NCBI GenBank assembly: GCA_031290255.1
Contig: JAITNW010000002.1
Location: 1-33,771, forward strand
Direction: 5' to 3'
DNA: 33,771 nucleotides
Source of the DNA: Candidatus Nomurabacteria bacterium
GTDB taxonomy: Bacteria > Patescibacteriota > Saccharimonadia > Saccharimonadales > Saccharimonadaceae
A program made the translations under genes and the position numbers. Shown here in pieces: positions 22,559-30,608 of this stretch. Every line of letters begins with the position of its first letter. The first letter of the stretch is position 1. The notes under the pieces are model-generated. The model was not told where the DNA came from, did no database searches, and saw nothing but the letters and a program-made list of their open reading frames with translations.

Positions 22559-23407
22559 ATGCCAGAACTACCAGAAGTAGAAACCATCAAAAGAGGACTA
22601 GAACATTTTTTGATCGGAAAACACATCACGAAAGTCACAGTCAAAACCGCAAAAAGCTTCACAGGAAAATCCGAAGAAGTCGTTGGTCACAAAGTCATCG
22701 AATTCAAACGCCGCGGCAAAGCCTTGCTCATTGGCCTAGACGGAAATTTGTGGTTAATGATCCATCTGCGTATGACTGGCCAACTAATATACATTGGTGA
22801 AGAAAAATTTGCCGCCGGTCACCCAGACAAGAGTTTCGTCGAAAAAATGCCGGGTAGACATACGCGAGTTATTTTTGAATTCGATGATGCGAGCCACTTG
22901 TACTTTAACGACCAGCGTAAATTTGGTTTTGTAAAATTCGTAAGCAAAGCCGAGCTAGAGAAGGATCCATTTTTGACCAAACTAGCTCCTGAGCCATGGG
23001 AATTAACTCCTGAGGAGTTCTTCGCTAGATTGCAACGTCGCAAAGGCACCACGATAAAAGCTGCCATCTTGGATCAATCCGTCATAGCGGGTGTAGGTAA
23101 TATTTATGCAGACGAAAGTCTATTCTTCGCGCAAATTTTCCCTGGGCGCAAAGTCGCCGATGTTTCCAGAGCCGAATCAGGCAAATTATTAAAAGGCATA
23201 CGCGAAGTCATGGAGGCATCCATCGCTAGTGGTGGTTCCACCATGAAAGATTATGTGCGCGCTGACGGGACAAAAGGTAATTATCTCGAAAAATTTGCTA
23301 AAGTATTCCAACATGATGGGCAAAAATGTTTAACCTGCAGCAATATCATTCTAAAAACCAAAATCGCCGGACGTGGCACCCATTATTGCCCAGAGTGCCA
23401 AAAATGA
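22559..23407 (+). CDS. mutM: Formamidopyrimidine-DNA glycosylase
   Basis: Removes 8-oxoguanine and ring-opened purines and nicks the abasic site. The catalytic N-terminus PELPEVET follows the initiator Met; the helix-two-turn-helix has QSVIAGVGNIYADESLF (around residues 170-190); the C-terminal zinc finger is intact (CLTCSN...HYCPECQK). Length (282) is usual. The start fits a leaderless mRNA. The holA-like gene overlaps the stop by four bases (ATGA), so they are co-transcribed. Confidence 0.97.
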   Translation: MPELPEVETIKRGLEHFLIGKHITKVTVKTAKSFTGKSEEVVGHKVIEFKRRGKALLIGLDGNLWLMIHLRMTGQLIYIGEEKFAAGHPDKSFVEKMPGRHTRVIFEFDDASHLYFNDQRKFGFVKFVSKAELEKDPFLTKLAPEPWELTPEEFFARLQRRKGTTIKAAILDQSVIAGVGNIYADESLFFAQIFPGRKVADVSRAESGKLLKGIREVMEASIASGGSTMKDYVRADGTKGNYLEKFAKVFQHDGQKCLTCSNIILKTKIAGRGTHYCPECQK

Positions 23408-24012
23408 TCCGTATCTTTTACGGCGACGACCGCCTAGAGACCCAAGACGAGATAGGGCATCTGTTGGGGGACGGCTATGAAGTCTTAGACGGCGAAAGTT
23501 TAAATGTAGGCGATCTAGATTCTGTTTTCCTTGGAAGTTCGTTATTTGCCTCGCAGCGCAAGATTCTTGTCAAAGATTTATCTGATAATTCCGATTGCTT
23601 CGTCAGGCTAGCTAACTATTCTGGAACTCCGCATGAAGTTATTGTTTGGGAGAGTAAGCTCGACAAGCGTACGGTTGCGCATAAAGAACTAGTTGCCCGC
23701 AAAATAGAATTTCGTGAGTTCAAGCTTGCCGAGTCTCCTGATAAAAAACTAGTTTTTGATATCTTCAATCTTGCATGGAGCGGCAACAGCGCCAAAGCTA
23801 TTTCTGTTTGCGAGCAAATTGAAACGAATAATGACCCATATATGTTCTTCGGATTGATGACTAGCCAAGCCATCAAAAAACTAGATTTGAACCAAAAAAA
23901 GGTGACTGGTGTCCTTAAAAAGATGGCGCGTGCTGATATTGATATGAAAACAACCAGCTTAGATAGCTGGTTGCTCATCAAAAGTCTGCTTCTGCAAATT
24001 TCGGAAATTTAG
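23404..24012 (+). CDS. holA: Probable DNA polymerase III delta subunit, short form
   Basis: Delta is the clamp-loader subunit that opens the sliding clamp. The N-terminus IRIFYGDDRLETQDEI resembles the start of delta proteins (the family pattern is a strand followed by G-x-D/E), and the pattern of helices after it (FKLAESPDKKLVFDIFNLA, then DPYMFFGLMTSQAIKKL and a C-terminal helix) fits the three-domain delta fold. At 202 residues it is much shorter than the usual 330-340, as often in CPR genomes. The ORF track starts at 23326 inside mutM; I use the ATG at 23404, coupled to the mutM stop. It converges on rpmA with a four-base overlap. The assignment is likely but not certain. Confidence 0.65.
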   Translation: MIRIFYGDDRLETQDEIGHLLGDGYEVLDGESLNVGDLDSVFLGSSLFASQRKILVKDLSDNSDCFVRLANYSGTPHEVIVWESKLDKRTVAHKELVARKIEFREFKLAESPDKKLVFDIFNLAWSGNSAKAISVCEQIETNNDPYMFFGLMTSQAIKKLDLNQKKVTGVLKKMARADIDMKTTSLDSWLLIKSLLLQISEI

Positions 24013-24329
24013 GCAGATTTTTTTGCTGAAGTAGCTTTTTTGGCTACTTCTTTTTCTGCATGTACCTCAACACGGGTGCGTGGTAGGGAGCGACCAGAAA
24101 AGTGAGATTTCTTAGTCTTCACGAATTGTACCGTGCCATCAACTGCAGCATGGATTGTGAAGTTGCGACTCAAGAATGTGCCTGGTCCAGCAATCTTCGT
24201 GCTACCAGTCTGGCGTACTAGTACCTCACCAGTCTTTACTCTTTGACCGCCAAAGCGCTTCACGCCCAAGCGTTGACCTGCATTATTGTGGATATTTTTA
24301 CTGGTTCCACCAGCTTTGACATGTGACAT
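24009..24329 (-). CDS. rpmA: 50S ribosomal protein L27
   Basis: L27 reaches the peptidyl-transferase centre of the ribosome. The 106-residue protein has the signature RLGVKRFGGQRVKTGEVLVRQTGS and DGTVQF (quoted in part: RLGVKRFGGQ), with a basic Ala/Lys tail. The N-terminus MSHVKAGGTSKN shows no cleavable extension of the Firmicutes type. Its Shine-Dalgarno site AAGGAAA lies inside the end of the methyltransferase gene just upstream, so both are one transcription unit. It is separated from rplU, its usual partner. Confidence 0.95.
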   Translation of the reverse strand: MSHVKAGGTSKNIHNNAGQRLGVKRFGGQRVKTGEVLVRQTGSTKIAGPGTFLSRNFTIHAAVDGTVQFVKTKKSHFSGRSLPRTRVEVHAEKEVAKKATSAKKSA

Positions 24330-24330
24330 C

Positions 24331-25440
24331 TTATGTTTTCCTTAATACTATTATTTGGCGCGCAACTACCTGATTCTCTCTATAGTACAAGAGGTCAGTT
24401 ACTGATGCGTGCTTGAAACTAATAAGATTATAGCCGAGTTTCTCAATTTCGTCAATGATATTGAGCATAGAAAAGCTATTATCTAATCTTTTCCATGCGG
24501 GTATCGCCAATGCCAGTTTTGTATTTTTCTCAATCTGTGGCGCAAGATTTTTTAAAAATGCCAGAATGATTGACCCCGTAGTGTGCATCACCTCTTTCAA
24601 TTTGATATTGGCAGGTGGGGCAGAGAACGGCAGGCCAAGATACGTCTCAGAAGCAACAAAGTTTATTTTGCCACTCCACTTATTCTTGGTTGCGTCCCCT
24701 ACGCTCAGTTCAAACTTCGGTAACCTATCTCTGCCATCAGCCAGCCATTCAAGATTCTTTTTTGAGTAAGCAACCATTTTCTCGGACATATCGGTGCCGT
24801 ATGTCGTGTAACCCATCAAAAGTGCTTCCTGCAATATTGTTCCAGTTCCACAAAAAGGATCCAGTAGCCTGCCTTCGGGTATATTTCCTACGGCTAAGTT
24901 CACTAAAATCTGTGCCAGCTTAGGTGGCAACATCCCCACAAATGCGTCCCTCGCTGGACGAGCTTGGTCTCGTTTTGCGTAAGCCGTGATATTTTGCGCG
25001 CCAATTGACTCGGCCAAATATTTGCCATACTGAACAATCTCTATGTGCTTCGCTTTTTCGCCTAATTGGTTATGATGCGAAGTCGCAGAAGATAGCGCCG
25101 CATCTACGTTGGGGACAAGCCTCACGGAGCGCCCGCGTCTTTTCAGGAGGTTTTTTAGCTTCAATGCTTCATGCCACGAGGTATTTTTCGTAGCCCTATC
25201 TGAATAGTCAGAATATCCCAGCGTAATTTTACCTTCTGGTAGAGAAGCAAGTACCTCGATCGGGCTTTCATCCAAAACTTTCCCAGCTTTTATCGTGCCT
25301 CCGAGTCGATTCAGATCGAACTTCCTCGTAGTCACAAGGGCGATATTCTCAGCAATCGGCGTAACTTTTGTCGCACCGAAAATCGCCTCAAGCTCAGCAA
25401 GAGATATTTTTGGTTCGCGCCCTAACACAGCTAAGTACAT
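24331..25440 (-). CDS. Trm11-like RNA methyltransferase with altered catalytic motif
   Basis: THUMP-related proteins of this group methylate guanosine N2 in tRNA. The N-terminal 150 residues (MYLAVLGREPKISLAELEAIFG) match the Trm11/TrmG10 N-terminal region. The AdoMet-binding motif RLLDPFCGTGTILQEALLMGY is near residue 195 (quoted in part: LLDPFCGTGTI). The usual catalytic DPPY is replaced by ASETYLGLPF, so activity or target may differ. The track starts at a GTG (25446); the ATG at 25440 gives the family's usual N-terminus and lies nine bases after an extended -10. rpmA follows directly. Confidence 0.8.
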   Translation of the reverse strand: MYLAVLGREPKISLAELEAIFGATKVTPIAENIALVTTRKFDLNRLGGTIKAGKVLDESPIEVLASLPEGKITLGYSDYSDRATKNTSWHEALKLKNLLKRRGRSVRLVPNVDAALSSATSHHNQLGEKAKHIEIVQYGKYLAESIGAQNITAYAKRDQARPARDAFVGMLPPKLAQILVNLAVGNIPEGRLLDPFCGTGTILQEALLMGYTTYGTDMSEKMVAYSKKNLEWLADGRDRLPKFELSVGDATKNKWSGKINFVASETYLGLPFSAPPANIKLKEVMHTTGSIILAFLKNLAPQIEKNTKLALAIPAWKRLDNSFSMLNIIDEIEKLGYNLISFKHASVTDLLYYRENQVVARQIIVLRKT

Positions 25441-25449
25441 ACTCACTAA

Positions 25450-25458
25450 ATCATATCA
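25450..25458 (-). promoter_or_regulatory. Extended -10 promoter of the methyltransferase-rpmA unit
   Basis: TGATATGAT on the minus strand, nine bases before the ATG at 25440. An overlapping TATGAT (25455-25460) could serve the GTG start instead. It is divergent from the promoter at 25486. Confidence 0.45.
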
Positions 25459-25485
25459 TATTATTCTTTCGCTTACTCTGGGTTA

Positions 25486-25494
25486 TGGTACAAT
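25486..25494 (+). promoter_or_regulatory. Extended -10 promoter of the flippase-like gene
   Basis: TGGTACAAT ends six bases before the ATG at 25501. The ATG at 25495, used by the ORF track, directly abuts the box and would lie upstream of the predicted transcription start. Confidence 0.6.
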
Positions 25495-25500
25495 ATGGCT

Positions 25501-26640
25501 ATGTTCAAAAAGATCTTAAGCGTCATCACGGTAGTCTTAGTTGCTGTCATCGCTTATGCCGCTTTCAACGAAGAGGTCGTCATTGATGGCGAAACTATGT
25601 CTATGTGGGCGGCCACGATTCGGGCCTTTACAGATCTGAATATCTGGGTTCTGCTACTTCTTATTCCCGAGCAGATGTTCATGTATTTCGCCGCTGGGCA
25701 AATGTACTTTGCATTCTTGCGCGCCCGTCAGGGCATCCAAATCACACAGCGCAAACTTATGCGCGTTAGTCTAGAGATCAACTTCGTGAACACTGCCTTA
25801 CCAAGCGCGGGCGTTAGCGGACTCGGCTATCTGATATGGCGGCTAAAAAGCTTCAACATATCTCCAGGACAGGTTAGCTTCATCCATGTTCTTCGTTATG
25901 CAATCTCTGCTCTCGCAAACACCATCCAGACTTGGATAGCTATCGTTATTGTTCTTATTGCGGGCTGTGTCGTATCTGGTGGCGAATGGGCATTATGGCT
26001 AGCTGGTGGAGTGGCACTTGGTATAGAAGCAGTCATCTTCATCGCTTGGCTCATCATACGTCGCCAAAAGAATGTAGATTGGTTCGCAGCTACCGCTAGC
26101 AAAGTCATTAATAAAATCGTTAGATGGTTTACCCGTGGGCGGAAAAGAGTTTTCTTGCGCGAAGATACAGTCAATAAATTCTTCTCCGATTTGCGCGAAG
26201 ATTATCTTGCCATCAAGCGTAATAAAAATATTCTCGGTAAGCCAATCTTATGGGGTGCGATTTATGCATTTTTGGAGCTCGCTACCTACTGGGTAGTAGC
26301 ATGTGCTTTAGGTCATCCAGAAATTTTGCCTCAAATCATGATCGCAGAGGGCGTAGCAAGCGTAGTTGGCACGGTCTTGGTTACTCCAGGTGGAGTTGGC
26401 GGTTATGAAGGGGCTATGATCGCAATTATGGTTGCTACAGGAGTAGACCTATCTACCGCTACCATCGTAGTCGTCGTGACGCGCATCACCGTTTTACTTG
26501 GAACTATTGCCAGTGGCTGGGGCTTCTACCAGCACGCACTAATGAGCAGGGAAGATAAATTTAGCGCTACTTCAGAAAAATCCAAAATTGAAGCGCGCAA
26601 GGCCAAAAAGGCTATTAAAGAAGCCACTAAGGCAGAATAA
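25501..26640 (+). CDS. Flippase-like membrane protein (lysylphosphatidylglycerol synthase TM family)
   Basis: Proteins of this family (UPF0104, the membrane part of MprF/AglD-like proteins) are thought to flip or help flip lipids or lipid-linked sugars. The 379-residue protein has about eight membrane helices, the FVNTALPSAGVSGLGYL block near residue 100 and the hallmark TPGGVGGYEGAMIAIMVATG near 300. There is no synthase domain. A charged helix ends the protein. The start at 25501 rather than 25495 follows from the -10 position. Its stop overlaps the xseA start (TAATG), so a membrane protein and a nuclease are in one operon, with no known functional link. Confidence 0.85.
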   Translation: MFKKILSVITVVLVAVIAYAAFNEEVVIDGETMSMWAATIRAFTDLNIWVLLLLIPEQMFMYFAAGQMYFAFLRARQGIQITQRKLMRVSLEINFVNTALPSAGVSGLGYLIWRLKSFNISPGQVSFIHVLRYAISALANTIQTWIAIVIVLIAGCVVSGGEWALWLAGGVALGIEAVIFIAWLIIRRQKNVDWFAATASKVINKIVRWFTRGRKRVFLREDTVNKFFSDLREDYLAIKRNKNILGKPILWGAIYAFLELATYWVVACALGHPEILPQIMIAEGVASVVGTVLVTPGGVGGYEGAMIAIMVATGVDLSTATIVVVVTRITVLLGTIASGWGFYQHALMSREDKFSATSEKSKIEARKAKKAIKEATKAE

Positions 26641-27728
26641 TGCCAGAACAGACTTATACCGTTTCGGATTTCCAAGCCGTATGCAACCAAATCTTAGATA
26701 ATGCTTTTGCTGGCGTAATTATCGAGGGCGAAGTGGCTAGTTTCAAAATCAATCAAGGCAAGTTCGTATTTTTTGATTTGAAAGACGAAAGCTCTAGCAT
26801 AGGCTGCTTTATGATGCAATTTGCTCTCAGATTCCCAATAGAGGATGGCATGAGAATTCGTGTCAAAGCTACGCCCAAAATTACCACATGGGGCAAATTC
26901 TCGCTCACTATTCAAGCCATAGTTCCGGTCGGGGAAGGTAGCCTCAAAAAAAGTTTTGAACTTCTCAAGAAGAAATTACACACCGAAGGCTTATTTGACC
27001 CAGCCAAAAAACGTCCGCTCCCGACCGATCTCGCAAAAATCGGAGTCATATCTAGCACTCAAGCAGCTGGGTACGCTGATTTTTGTAAAATCTTGAACGA
27101 AAGATGGGGCGGCCTAGAAGTTCAAGTCGCCCACACTCAAGTGCAGGGCATATCTGCCGCCGATCAGATTATTCGCGCTCTCAAATATTTTAACGAACAT
27201 AGCGAAGTGCAAATTATCGCTATCATACGCGGTGGCGGAAGCGCAGACGATCTGGCAGTTTTTAACGACGAGCAACTTGTACGCGCCATTGCAGCCAGCA
27301 AAGTCCCCATCATCACTGGCATCGGACACGAGATCGACGAAAGTCTTTCAGATCTCGCTGCAGACCTCATAGCCAGCACGCCAAGCAATGCGGCACAGAT
27401 GCTAACCAAAGATAAACGTGCCGAAATCTCCAATTTATATTCTGAACTTCAGCGTACCGCCAGATTATTAGATGACAAGCTAAGCGCAATAATTCGCGAC
27501 AATAGACGCGAAATAGACGCAACCTCTCGAGCACTAATCACAAAAGTTACCACATTCGAAGACAGCGTTAAGTCTTATATCCAAATCGTAGAACAGCTCA
27601 ACCCAGAAAAAGTCCTAGAGCGTGGCTACGCCCTAATAAGCGGCAAGATTGCCATAGGTAGCATCATCCAAGTCATTACATCAAGTAAACAAATTCAAGC
27701 GGAGGTAAAGAATGTCACAACCAAATAA
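26640..27728 (+). CDS. xseA: Exodeoxyribonuclease VII large subunit
   Basis: Exo VII degrades single-stranded DNA. The 362-residue protein has an N-terminal OB-fold (residues about 5-100, TYTVSDFQAVCNQIL) and the catalytic domain with IIRGGGSADDLAVFNDEQL and IITGIGHEIDESLSDLAAD near residues 195-240 (each quoted in part). A coiled-coil helix and a short C-terminal GYALISG segment follow, the latter being the conserved family end. It is shorter than the E. coli protein (456) because the coiled coil is reduced. Its end overlaps xseB. Confidence 0.95.
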   Translation: MPEQTYTVSDFQAVCNQILDNAFAGVIIEGEVASFKINQGKFVFFDLKDESSSIGCFMMQFALRFPIEDGMRIRVKATPKITTWGKFSLTIQAIVPVGEGSLKKSFELLKKKLHTEGLFDPAKKRPLPTDLAKIGVISSTQAAGYADFCKILNERWGGLEVQVAHTQVQGISAADQIIRALKYFNEHSEVQIIAIIRGGGSADDLAVFNDEQLVRAIAASKVPIITGIGHEIDESLSDLAADLIASTPSNAAQMLTKDKRAEISNLYSELQRTARLLDDKLSAIIRDNRREIDATSRALITKVTTFEDSVKSYIQIVEQLNPEKVLERGYALISGKIAIGSIIQVITSSKQIQAEVKNVTTK

Positions 27729-27906
27729 TATTAACAAGAAGTTAGATGAGTTAAAGATAAAAATAGAATGGTTCTATTCAGATGATTTTGACTTATCAAA
27801 GGCCACAAAAGAATACAAAAACACCATTGATCTTGCTAAAGAAATCGAGAAAGACCTCACAAGCATGAAGAATGAGATAAAAGTCTTAGCAGAAGATTTT
27901 AACTAG
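27712..27906 (+). CDS. xseB: Exodeoxyribonuclease VII small subunit
   Basis: The 64-residue helical partner of XseA, several copies of which wrap the XseA coiled coil. It is mostly two charged helices and has a spaced pattern of Leu and Ile. It starts 17 bases inside xseA, with GGAGG a few bases before the ATG, so translation is coupled. The assignment rests on size and position. Confidence 0.85.
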   Translation: MSQPNNINKKLDELKIKIEWFYSDDFDLSKATKEYKNTIDLAKEIEKDLTSMKNEIKVLAEDFN

Positions 27907-27922
27907 GCCTAGCCAAAACCAC

Positions 27923-27951
27923 TTGCACATTCTATCAAACATAAGTACAAT
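27923..27951 (+). promoter_or_regulatory. Promoter of the 252-aa membrane protein
   Basis: TTGCAC, 17 bases, TACAAT, ending six bases before the ATG at 27958. It has both boxes at ideal spacing and the clearest leaderless geometry in the window. Confidence 0.75.
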
Positions 27952-27957
27952 TACCCT

Positions 27958-28716
27958 ATGGACAATAATATAGTTACTCCAAATGAACCAACAATCCCAA
28001 CCCCTGAGCCATCTATGCCTCAACCGGGTCAGCCACCAATAGCATCTACGCCTACTATGCCAATCCTTCCAGCAGACAAGAAACCTTCCCACGGCACTAT
28101 CATTGAGACAATCGTACTTATTGCAGTATGTCTCGTCGCTGCCGTAGCCATCGTCCTCGCAGTCGTGTTCTATCTGCAATGGGACGAAGCGCAAACCAAT
28201 GTCGATGGTAAAGTCGACGCTGCAGTCGCAACTGCAGCAGAAGAACAGAAGAGTATAGATGAGGCTAATTTCGCTGAGCGCGAAAAACTCCCAAATAATG
28301 AATTCGTTGGCCCTAGCGATTATGGCTCACTAAGTTTCATGTACCCAAAGACTTGGAGTATCTACGTAGCAAAAGACGCCAGCACCGGTGGTGACTTTGA
28401 AGCGTACTTCAATCCAGTACAGGTAAACCCAATTAGCGAGAAAACTATCAACGCCCTACGTGTCTATATCTATGATCGCCCCATCGACCAAGTTCGCACT
28501 CAGTACGACGCCCTAGTCCGCAACGGCAGTCTTACGTCGAGCGTCTACACAGTTGGCGACATCACCGGCACAAAATACGAAGGCGCCTTCAGCCAAGATA
28601 TAACTGGCATCGCAGTAATGATCAAGATTAACGATAAAACGGCCGTCATCCGTACCGACGCAGAGATTTTTCGCAAAGATTTTGAGACACTAATCTCCAC
28701 CATCCGCAAAAACTAG
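27958..28716 (+). CDS. Proline-rich single-pass membrane protein, unknown function (252 aa)
   Basis: Not recognised. Residues 1-48 are Pro/Thr-rich (TPEPSMPQPGQPP) and probably cytoplasmic. A membrane helix follows at about 51-77 (IETIVLIAVCLVAAVAIVLAVVF, quoted in part), then a coiled stretch and an outer domain of about 150 residues starting FVGPSDYGSLSFMYPKTWSIYV. This reminds one of PsbP-like or lipoprotein-like domains common in CPR genomes, but the match is only by eye. It has its own promoter and is predicted to be leaderless; the kinase gene follows from its own -10 box. Confidence 0.8.
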   Translation: MDNNIVTPNEPTIPTPEPSMPQPGQPPIASTPTMPILPADKKPSHGTIIETIVLIAVCLVAAVAIVLAVVFYLQWDEAQTNVDGKVDAAVATAAEEQKSIDEANFAEREKLPNNEFVGPSDYGSLSFMYPKTWSIYVAKDASTGGDFEAYFNPVQVNPISEKTINALRVYIYDRPIDQVRTQYDALVRNGSLTSSVYTVGDITGTKYEGAFSQDITGIAVMIKINDKTAVIRTDAEIFRKDFETLISTIRKN

Positions 28717-28718
28717 TG

Positions 28719-28724
28719 TAAAAT
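28719..28724 (+). promoter_or_regulatory. Candidate -10 box of the histidine kinase operon
   Basis: TAAAAT ends six bases before the ATG at 28731. No convincing -35. The call rests on position and matches the leaderless pattern of its neighbours. Confidence 0.45.
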
Positions 28725-28730
28725 GGGGGT

Positions 28731-29429
28731 ATGGAAAGAGAGGTGTTCGGGGTGGATTCAGGGACCATTACCGTGGCGCATGAATTAAAGGCACCTCTCA
28801 GTCTCATGCGGCAGCTAGCTCTGTCCATTGAGCTCGAACAAGATAAAGAGAAAATATCCTACACGGCCGATCGTATCGTCGCAACCAGTGAGCGTGCGCT
28901 AAAGCAAGTAAATGATCTAGTGAAAGTCGCTCGACTTTCTGATGGATTGTTCGAAATGGAGCCCGTCAATCCTCGTCGCATTTGCGATGAAGTCGTAAGC
29001 GAACTTTGGGAATTATTTAGATTCAATCGTCGTGAAGTCATCTCGGAATATAGGAACCGCGAGAAGCTTGTTGTTGCCAACCACGATTTACTCTATAGCG
29101 TGATATATAATTTCTGCCTCAACGCTATGAATTACAGCGGCGAAGAAACTCCTAGCGAAATATTCATCAATAATACCAAAAATGGCATCCGTATCAGCGT
29201 TCGAGATTATGGCCCATGCATTCCTACTTCCATCTGGCGCGAAATACGCCAGTATGGCGCAAGCCGCCCACTTAGCACCGCCATGCGACCGGGAAGCTCC
29301 GGACTTGGCTTATATATCGCATCACGCTTCATAGAATTTATGAACGGACGCTTTGGTTTAATCCGCCATCGCGATGGCACCAGTTTCTTCGTTGATCTCC
29401 CCATTAGTAAACAGTTAAGTTTTATTTAG
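28731..29429 (+). CDS. Soluble histidine kinase without a sensor domain
   Basis: A two-component kinase. The phospho-accepting His17 is in VAHELKAPLSLMRQL, almost at the N-terminus, so there is no sensor or membrane segment. The ATPase domain has the N box YNFCLNAMNYS (about 137-147), a G1 box VRDYGPCIP and a G2 box GSSGLGLYIASRF near 195. The G1 box ends in GP rather than the usual GxG. It is followed after three bases by a lone receiver protein and then by recO, forming an operon. The input must come from another protein or the cytoplasm. Confidence 0.88.
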   Translation: MEREVFGVDSGTITVAHELKAPLSLMRQLALSIELEQDKEKISYTADRIVATSERALKQVNDLVKVARLSDGLFEMEPVNPRRICDEVVSELWELFRFNRREVISEYRNREKLVVANHDLLYSVIYNFCLNAMNYSGEETPSEIFINNTKNGIRISVRDYGPCIPTSIWREIRQYGASRPLSTAMRPGSSGLGLYIASRFIEFMNGRFGLIRHRDGTSFFVDLPISKQLSFI

Positions 29430-29432
29430 TCT

Positions 29433-29783
29433 ATGATAATGATAATAGATGACGACAAGGGTTGGCTAGATTACTATCGAAATTTGCTAAAAAATTTTGA
29501 TATAGAGTTATTTCGTGACGGCGTAGCCGCAATTCAGCGCATGGACAAAGAGGTCCCCAAGTTAATATTACTCGACATTCTCTTAACCGGCCCTACAGGA
29601 TTTTCGATTTTGAGTGAAATGCAAAGTTATCCTGAGCTTGCAAATATTCCTATATTCGTAGTGAGCAGTGTAGACCTAAGCGCAACGAGCCTACAAAAAT
29701 ATGGCGTCAAAGAAATTTTTAATAAAAGCACAATGTTGCCACAAAACTTATTAGCACGAGTCAGGGAATACCTCAATGCGTGA
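29433..29783 (+). CDS. Stand-alone response regulator receiver domain
   Basis: A 116-residue CheY-like protein with no output domain. The acidic pocket DDD is at residues 6-8, the phospho-accepting Asp48 is in LLDILLTGPTG, Ser78 takes the switch Ser/Thr place and Lys98 is in FNKST. It is the obvious partner of the kinase upstream. A second in-frame ATG (29439) could be the true start. The end overlaps recO by eight bases. Without an output domain it must act by protein contact or as a phosphorelay intermediate. Confidence 0.9.
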   Translation: MIMIIDDDKGWLDYYRNLLKNFDIELFRDGVAAIQRMDKEVPKLILLDILLTGPTGFSILSEMQSYPELANIPIFVVSSVDLSATSLQKYGVKEIFNKSTMLPQNLLARVREYLNA

Positions 29784-30453
29784 TCAGAAAGCCAAAGCCA
29801 TAGTCCTCAGGCGCACCAATTACGGCGAAGCAGATCGTATCCTGCAGCTACTCACAGAAGAGGGCAAAGTCAGTGTACTCGCTAAAAGTGTACGCAAAGA
29901 ACGCTCGCGCCTAGCTGGCAGCATAGAGCTATTTTCGCTCAGCGAAGTCACAATTCACCACGGCAAAAGCGAGCTCGGCATCCTCACCAGCGCAAGACTA
30001 ATAGAATTTTACGGCACAATTTGTAGCGACCTAGACTTAATGGAGTTCGCCGGCTCTTGCCTTCGCGACGTCTCAAGACGTACCGAGCATATAGATAGTC
30101 CAGAATTCTTCGACATTCTCGCTCAAACCCTCAAAGCACTCAGCAACAACTCCAAACAAATTGATCTAATTCGCACATGGTGGCTACTAAATCTATCCCG
30201 TATCAGCGGAGAAGACGCCAATTTTCACATAGACACCAAAGGCGACAAGCTCTCTCCAGACCAGACTTACGCATGGAATTCTGCCGAAAGTAGCCTCGAG
30301 CCAAACTCAGCCAATGGAAGAATTACCGTCAATCACATCAAGCTGATCCGCCTCATGCTTTCCGCCCCACTAAAACTCATCCTCAAAATCCAAAACACCA
30401 CCCACCTAATAGACGACACGCTATATATTGCGAAATGCATCAACCAATCCTAG
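29776..30453 (+). CDS. recO: DNA repair protein RecO, no zinc cysteines
   Basis: RecO helps load RecA onto SSB-coated single-stranded DNA with RecR. The N-terminal OB-fold is clear: KAKAIVLRRTNYGEADRIL and KGKVSVLAKSVRKERSRLAG-like text, quoted here as VLRRTNYGEADRIL. The 225-residue helical C-terminus lacks the four-cysteine zinc site of many RecO proteins. It overlaps the receiver gene by eight bases and is the last gene of the kinase operon, an unusual partnership. A family A repeat lies 51 bases after its stop. Confidence 0.9.
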   Translation: MRDQKAKAIVLRRTNYGEADRILQLLTEEGKVSVLAKSVRKERSRLAGSIELFSLSEVTIHHGKSELGILTSARLIEFYGTICSDLDLMEFAGSCLRDVSRRTEHIDSPEFFDILAQTLKALSNNSKQIDLIRTWWLLNLSRISGEDANFHIDTKGDKLSPDQTYAWNSAESSLEPNSANGRITVNHIKLIRLMLSAPLKLILKIQNTTHLIDDTLYIAKCINQS

Positions 30454-30504
30454 CACCCAGTATTTCTATAACACACGATTCACCAAATAATACAAAGCTT
30501 CCAA

Positions 30505-30585
30505 GCGGGTGGCGAGGTCTAGGGGCATCCCCACAAAAAGAATTTCTTAATTTTTTTGTGGGGAGAAGACCTCGACAGGACCCGC
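30505..30585 (+). repeat. Family A hairpin repeat upstream of glyS
   Basis: An 81-base near-palindrome like the copy at 22439 with a shorter T run. The inner stem pair is A-T (CCCCAC/GTGGGG) where the 22439 copy has G-T. Its right end (TCGACA) lies 18 bases before the glyS -10 box and could serve as a -35. Confidence 0.9.
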
Positions 30586-30595
30586 CCCAACAAGC

Positions 30596-30601
30596 TATAA
30601 T
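30596..30601 (+). promoter_or_regulatory. -10 box of glyS
   Basis: TATAAT ends seven bases before the ATG at 30609. TCGACA at 30572-30577, part of the A repeat, is at an 18-base spacing. Confidence 0.65.
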
Positions 30602-30608
30602 GAACACT

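Noticed and set aside
23326-23403. Longer start of the holA candidate
   Set aside because: It lies inside mutM out of frame; the ATGA overlap at 23404 is the natural start.
25495-25500. Upstream ATG of the flippase-like gene
   Set aside because: It directly follows the -10 box and lies before the expected transcription start.
30435-30608. 58-residue N-terminal extension of glyS in the ORF track
   Set aside because: It covers the end of recO, the A repeat and the glyS promoter; the ATG at 30609 gives the normal N-terminus.
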